Shown: piece by piece, positions 13,768-16,051 of the stretch
Layout: every line of letters starts with the position of its first letter
How positions within the stretch are numbered: position 1 is the first letter of the stretch
DNA from: an uncultured Clostridia bacterium
Lineage (GTDB): Bacteria; Bacillota; Clostridia; Peptostreptococcales; Anaerovoracaceae
Assembly: GCA_934234035.1 (NCBI GenBank)
Contig: CAKQHH010000033.1
Coordinates: forward strand, 1 to 16,051
Direction of reading: 5' to 3'
DNA: 16,051 nucleotides
Program-made: the position numbers and the translations under genes
The notes under the pieces: model-generated
Told to the model about the DNA's origin: nothing
The model's database searches: none
What the model saw: the letters and a program-made list of their open reading frames with translations, nothing else

Positions 13768-15012
13768 CTAAAAACAAGCTTCCGCAATCTCACCGGCCAC
13801 CGCCGATGCTGTCACCGTCGCCGCGTTCGCCAGATAGACGAAGGAATTCCGGTCTCCGGCCCGGCCCTTGAAGTTCCGGGTTCCCGTGCTGATCAGCACT
13901 TCCCCTTCGCCGATCACGCCCTGGCAGCTGCCCCAGCACACACTGCAGTTCGGATTCATCACAATTGCACCGGCTTCCATGAAGGTATCCAGAATTCCTT
14001 CTCTCGCCGCCTGATTATAGACATCCCGGCTGGCCGGCACCACCAGAAAGCGAACGCCCTCCGCTACTTTCTTTCCTTTGATAACCTCGGCTCCCAGGCG
14101 AAGGTCTTCCAGCCGTCCGTTGCTGCAGGAACCCAGGAACGCTTCGTGGATTTTCGTTCCCTCCACCTCCGATACCGGCGCCAGGTTGTCCACAAAATGC
14201 GGTTTTGCCACCACCGGCTGAATCTCCGAAAGGTCGATATCGTACACTTCGGCGAATTCCGCATCCGGGTCGCTCTCATAGCAGGCCACCGGCTCCCGGC
14301 CGTGCGCCTCCAGGTACTCCAAAGTCACCTCGTCCACCGGCATCAGTCCGGTTTTGGCCCCGGCCTCCACTGCCAGGTTACACAGGACGAACCGGTCGCT
14401 GACGGACAGCCCCGCCAGTCCCGGCCCCGCGAACTCCATGGCCTTATAGTTGGCGCCGTTGGCGCCTATTTTTCCGATAATCGTCAGAATCACATCCCGA
14501 GCGGTCACGCCTTTCCGCAGCGTGCCGGTCAGATTGAACCGAAGGGTCTCCGGCACCATCACCCAAGATTTGCCCGTCACCATGGCGTACAGGTAATCCG
14601 TGCACCCCACGCCGGTTCCGAAAGCCCCCAGACACCCGTAGGTGCAGGTGTGGCTGTCCGCCCCGAAAATCAGCTGACCCGGCCGAACGTATTTTTCCAC
14701 CATCACCTGATGGCAAATGCCCTCGCCCTCGTAGAAATCGATTCCGTGCTCCCGGGCGAAATCCCGCATCTTCTTCTGGGACTGCGCCGTCTTCACGCTG
14801 TCGCACGGCACGTTGTGATCCACCACCCACACCAGCTTGGATGGATCTGCAATGTGCGGATTCTTCAAATTGTTGTATTTATCAATGGTCAGATGTGTGG
14901 TGCCGTCGTTGCTCAGCATGTAATCCAAAGTCACCACGTGAATTTCACCGGCCTTTGCGGCGTCCACCCCGGCTGCCCGGGCGATGATTTTCTCTGCAAT
15001 CGTCATTCCCAT
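13768..15012 (-). CDS. leuC: Aconitase-family dehydratase large subunit, pair 1 (LeuC-like)
   Basis: This 414-residue protein has the compact length of the archaeal/clostridial type of 3-isopropylmalate dehydratase or homoaconitase large subunit. Iron-sulphur ligands are C296 (LGSCSNGR), C356 and C359 (NPNCSVCWG). FGADSHTCTYGCLG (116-129) is the conserved family motif. The N terminus MGMTIAEKII is typical; an ATG six bases in (15006) is a possible alternative start. AGGGAG lies ten bases before the chosen ATG. The gene follows its small-subunit gene after a 64-bp gap without a visible terminator and precedes pair 2. If this is the leucine-pathway enzyme, it converts 2-isopropylmalate to 3-isopropylmalate; the YLLY loop of its partner favours that, but it is not proof. 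The gene symbol is tentative. Confidence 0.88.
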   Translation of the reverse strand: MGMTIAEKIIARAAGVDAAKAGEIHVVTLDYMLSNDGTTHLTIDKYNNLKNPHIADPSKLVWVVDHNVPCDSVKTAQSQKKMRDFAREHGIDFYEGEGICHQVMVEKYVRPGQLIFGADSHTCTYGCLGAFGTGVGCTDYLYAMVTGKSWVMVPETLRFNLTGTLRKGVTARDVILTIIGKIGANGANYKAMEFAGPGLAGLSVSDRFVLCNLAVEAGAKTGLMPVDEVTLEYLEAHGREPVACYESDPDAEFAEVYDIDLSEIQPVVAKPHFVDNLAPVSEVEGTKIHEAFLGSCSNGRLEDLRLGAEVIKGKKVAEGVRFLVVPASRDVYNQAAREGILDTFMEAGAIVMNPNCSVCWGSCQGVIGEGEVLISTGTRNFKGRAGDRNSFVYLANAATVTASAVAGEIAEACF

Positions 15013-15076
15013 TTTTCTCTGTCTCCCTGTCTGCTTTTGCTAAAAATACTCTCGTCTCGTCCTGCGGTTTCCGGCG

Positions 15077-15547
15077 CTACGCCTCATCCAAAGAAGCGAT
15101 CAGACCGCCCTGATCCAAAATCTTCTGCATGTACGGCGGCAGCTTGGTGCATTCATACGTGCTTCCACCGCTGGTCACCGTTCCCGCATCCAGGTCCAGT
15201 TCCATTTCATCCCCATCTTTCACGCAGTCGTACAGATCCCGGCACACAATCACCGGCAAACCGATGTTGATGGAATTGCGGTAGAAAATCCGGGCGAAGG
15301 ATTTGGCGATAACCGCCTTTACTCCCAGAGCCTTTAGCACGCCGGGTGCCTGTTCCCGAGAAGAGCCGCATCCGAAATTCTCGTTGGCCACCACGTAATC
15401 CCCCGGCTTCACTTTGTTGGCAAATTCCGGATCCAGGGATTCAAAGGTATGTCCCTTCATCTCCTCAATGGTGGGATACAGCAGGTACTGCGATGCAATA
15501 ATCTGGTCCGTATCCACATCTGAATCAAAACGATATAGTGTTCCCAT
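15077..15547 (-). CDS. leuD: Aconitase-family dehydratase small subunit, pair 1 (LeuD-like)
   Basis: This 156-residue small subunit has DSDVDTDQIIASQYLLYP (8-25), NENFGCGSSREQAPGVLK (about 54-71), AKSFARIFYRNSINIGLPVI (about 79-98) and a C-terminal LDQGGLIASL. The loop YLLY (21-24) is close to the YLVY I recall for archaeal isopropylmalate isomerase small subunits, so leucine synthesis is the first guess for pair 1. It is the first gene of the four-gene operon, with a strong promoter about 60 bp upstream and AAAGGGAGA seven bases before the ATG. The gene symbol is tentative because homoaconitase-like enzymes share these motifs. Confidence 0.88.
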   Translation of the reverse strand: MGTLYRFDSDVDTDQIIASQYLLYPTIEEMKGHTFESLDPEFANKVKPGDYVVANENFGCGSSREQAPGVLKALGVKAVIAKSFARIFYRNSINIGLPVIVCRDLYDCVKDGDEMELDLDAGTVTSGGSTYECTKLPPYMQKILDQGGLIASLDEA

Positions 15548-15604
15548 TGTTCTATCTCCCTTTTTGTATGTATTTTTATGTTTTGATACTAAATTTTATA
15601 ATAT

Positions 15605-15633
15605 ATTATATCAGATTCAACAATATTTGTGAA
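15605..15633 (-). promoter_or_regulatory. Promoter of the double aconitase-family operon
   Basis: On the minus strand: TTCACA (15633-15628), a 17-bp spacer and TATAAT (15610-15605), with a TGA extension directly before it. A small inverted repeat (ACAATATTTGT on the plus strand, 15620-15630) overlaps the -35 and spacer. Its minus-strand reading begins ACAAATATT, close to the ACAAGTATT half of the LysR-promoter palindrome. The start would be near 15598, with a leader of about 50 nt. Confidence 0.65.
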
Positions 15634-15688
15634 TGGCTTTACATAATTCTGCCCGCTCGGCGCTTTACTTTTTCCGGCAGGGCGACCG

Positions 15689-15721
15689 GCCCGCCAGGTG
15701 ACAACAAATGGGCCGGCGGGC
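15689..15721. repeat. Diverged edge hairpin of the right array
   Basis: GCCCGCC (15689-15695) and GGCGGGC (15715-15721) form a seven-bp inverted repeat just before the first full 96-bp unit. It occupies the position of the GTGCCGG/CCGGCAC stem in the regular units but has a different sequence. Confidence 0.5.
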
Positions 15722-15725
15722 TGCT

Positions 15726-16051
15726 CGGTTTGCGTACGACTCCCCTGAAACCCATTGATTTCGGTTTTCATACGCAAACCGGGTGCCGGGAAAATGGAAA
15801 TTGCCGGCACGCCAGGCCCCTCGGTTTGCGTACGACTCCTCTGAAACCCATTGATTTCGGTTTTCGTACGCAAACCAAGTGCCGGGTAAATGAAAATTGC
15901 CGGCACGCCGGGCCCCTCGGTTTGCGTACGACTCCTCTGAAACCTATTGATTTCGGTTTTCATACGCAAACCGGGTGCCGGGTAAATGAAAATTGCCGGC
16001 ACGCCGGGCCCCTCGGTTTGCGTACGACTCCTCTGAAACCTATTGATTTCG
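15726..16051. repeat. Tandem array of 96-bp double-hairpin units
   Basis: Units start at 15726, 15822, 15918 and 16014, an exact 96-bp period, with the fourth cut by the window end. Each full unit contains a long inverted repeat GGTTTGCGTACGA...TC(A/G)TACGCAAACC (first copy 15727-15739/15768-15780) and a second, GTGCCGG...CCGGCAC (first copy 15783-15789/15804-15810). Copies one and three differ from perfect pairing at one position that is a G-U wobble if the minus strand is the RNA; copy two (15864-15876) pairs perfectly. The array lies upstream of the aconitase-operon promoter. Its unit sequence differs from that of the left array but its organisation is the same. The reading frame it happens to keep open is not considered a gene. 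Confidence 0.85.

Noticed and set aside
13749..13793. Longer N terminus for the pair-2 small subunit
   Set aside because: It would overlap the end of the preceding gene and its ribosome site; the family N terminus starts at the ATG at 13748.
13648..15270. 540-codon open frame on the plus strand
   Set aside because: It is antisense to three aconitase-family genes whose motifs are unmistakable; it has no domain of its own.
11865..15547. Reading the operon simply as the leucine biosynthesis operon
   Set aside because: Two isomerase pairs are present without isopropylmalate synthase or dehydrogenase genes, and the second pair has a different recognition loop, so a plain leucine-operon label is not supported.
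15589..16002. Open frame encoding a 32-residue repeated peptide on the minus strand
   Set aside because: It stays open only because the 96-bp period is a multiple of three and the repeat lacks stops. It runs across the aconitase-operon promoter into its leader, and lacks a Shine-Dalgarno sequence. The inverted repeats explain the conservation better.

Overview
The window looks like chromosome from an anaerobic, moderately GC-rich Firmicute of the class Clostridia. The evidence is strong AGGAGG-type ribosome binding sites, sigma-A promoters with extended -10 boxes, Rho-independent terminators, and a G5/3D-domain cell-wall protein of the Clostridia/Bacilli type. No rRNA, tRNA, phage or transposase gene was seen, and the genus cannot be named from the sequence.

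Layout. (1) Positions 1-365 hold a tandem array of 86-bp units, each with two inverted repeats. (2) On the minus strand, 2607-379 is a probable operon: a PIN-like nuclease, a small protein of unknown family, and a membrane-anchored DUF348/G5/3D cell-wall protein. (3) On the plus strand, 2915-5276 encodes a membrane-anchored polysaccharide deacetylase followed 10 bp later by a one-component regulator. This regulator is a PEP-hydrolase-like TIM barrel fused to an AraC helix-turn-helix domain. (4) Plus strand 5396-7485 is a two-gene operon encoding a Tm-1-like (UPF0261) ATP-binding protein and a stand-alone PEP-hydrolase-like TIM barrel, closed by a strong terminator. (5) Positions 7645-8451 encode an RNase Z-like metallo-beta-lactamase-fold hydrolase. 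It converges, across a bidirectional terminator, on an HD-domain phosphohydrolase (9048-8506, minus). (6) Positions 10553-9315 (minus) encode a six-TM voltage-gated-type K+ channel with two RCK_C domains. (7) A 384-bp intergenic region holds a possible small RNA on the minus strand and the promoter of a LysR regulator (10938-11855, plus). (8) Minus strand 15547-11865 carries two consecutive small/large subunit pairs of the isopropylmalate isomerase/homoaconitase family. (9) Positions 15726 to the window end hold a second tandem array, of 96-bp units, again with two inverted repeats per unit.

The most interesting system is the middle block. In tomato, the antiviral Tm-1 protein is one polypeptide made of an N-terminal UPF0261 domain and a C-terminal TIM barrel; here the two halves are adjacent genes. 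Just upstream lies a regulator whose sensor half is a gap-free paralogue of the TIM-barrel partner. The operon promoter has a poor -35 box overlapped by one of two near-identical 14-bp direct repeats spaced 21 bp apart, the arrangement expected for AraC-family activation. This suggests a self-contained circuit in which a copy of the enzyme-like barrel senses the ligand and switches on the Tm-1/TIM-barrel pair. The ligand and biochemical activity are unknown.

The double aconitase-family operon lacks leuA and leuB neighbours within the window. Its two small subunits differ in the substrate-recognition loop (YLLY versus YLAL), and one large subunit is about 50 residues longer in the middle. The two pairs therefore probably act on different 2-hydroxyacids. 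The convergent LysR gene, ending 9 bp from the operon, is the obvious candidate regulator.
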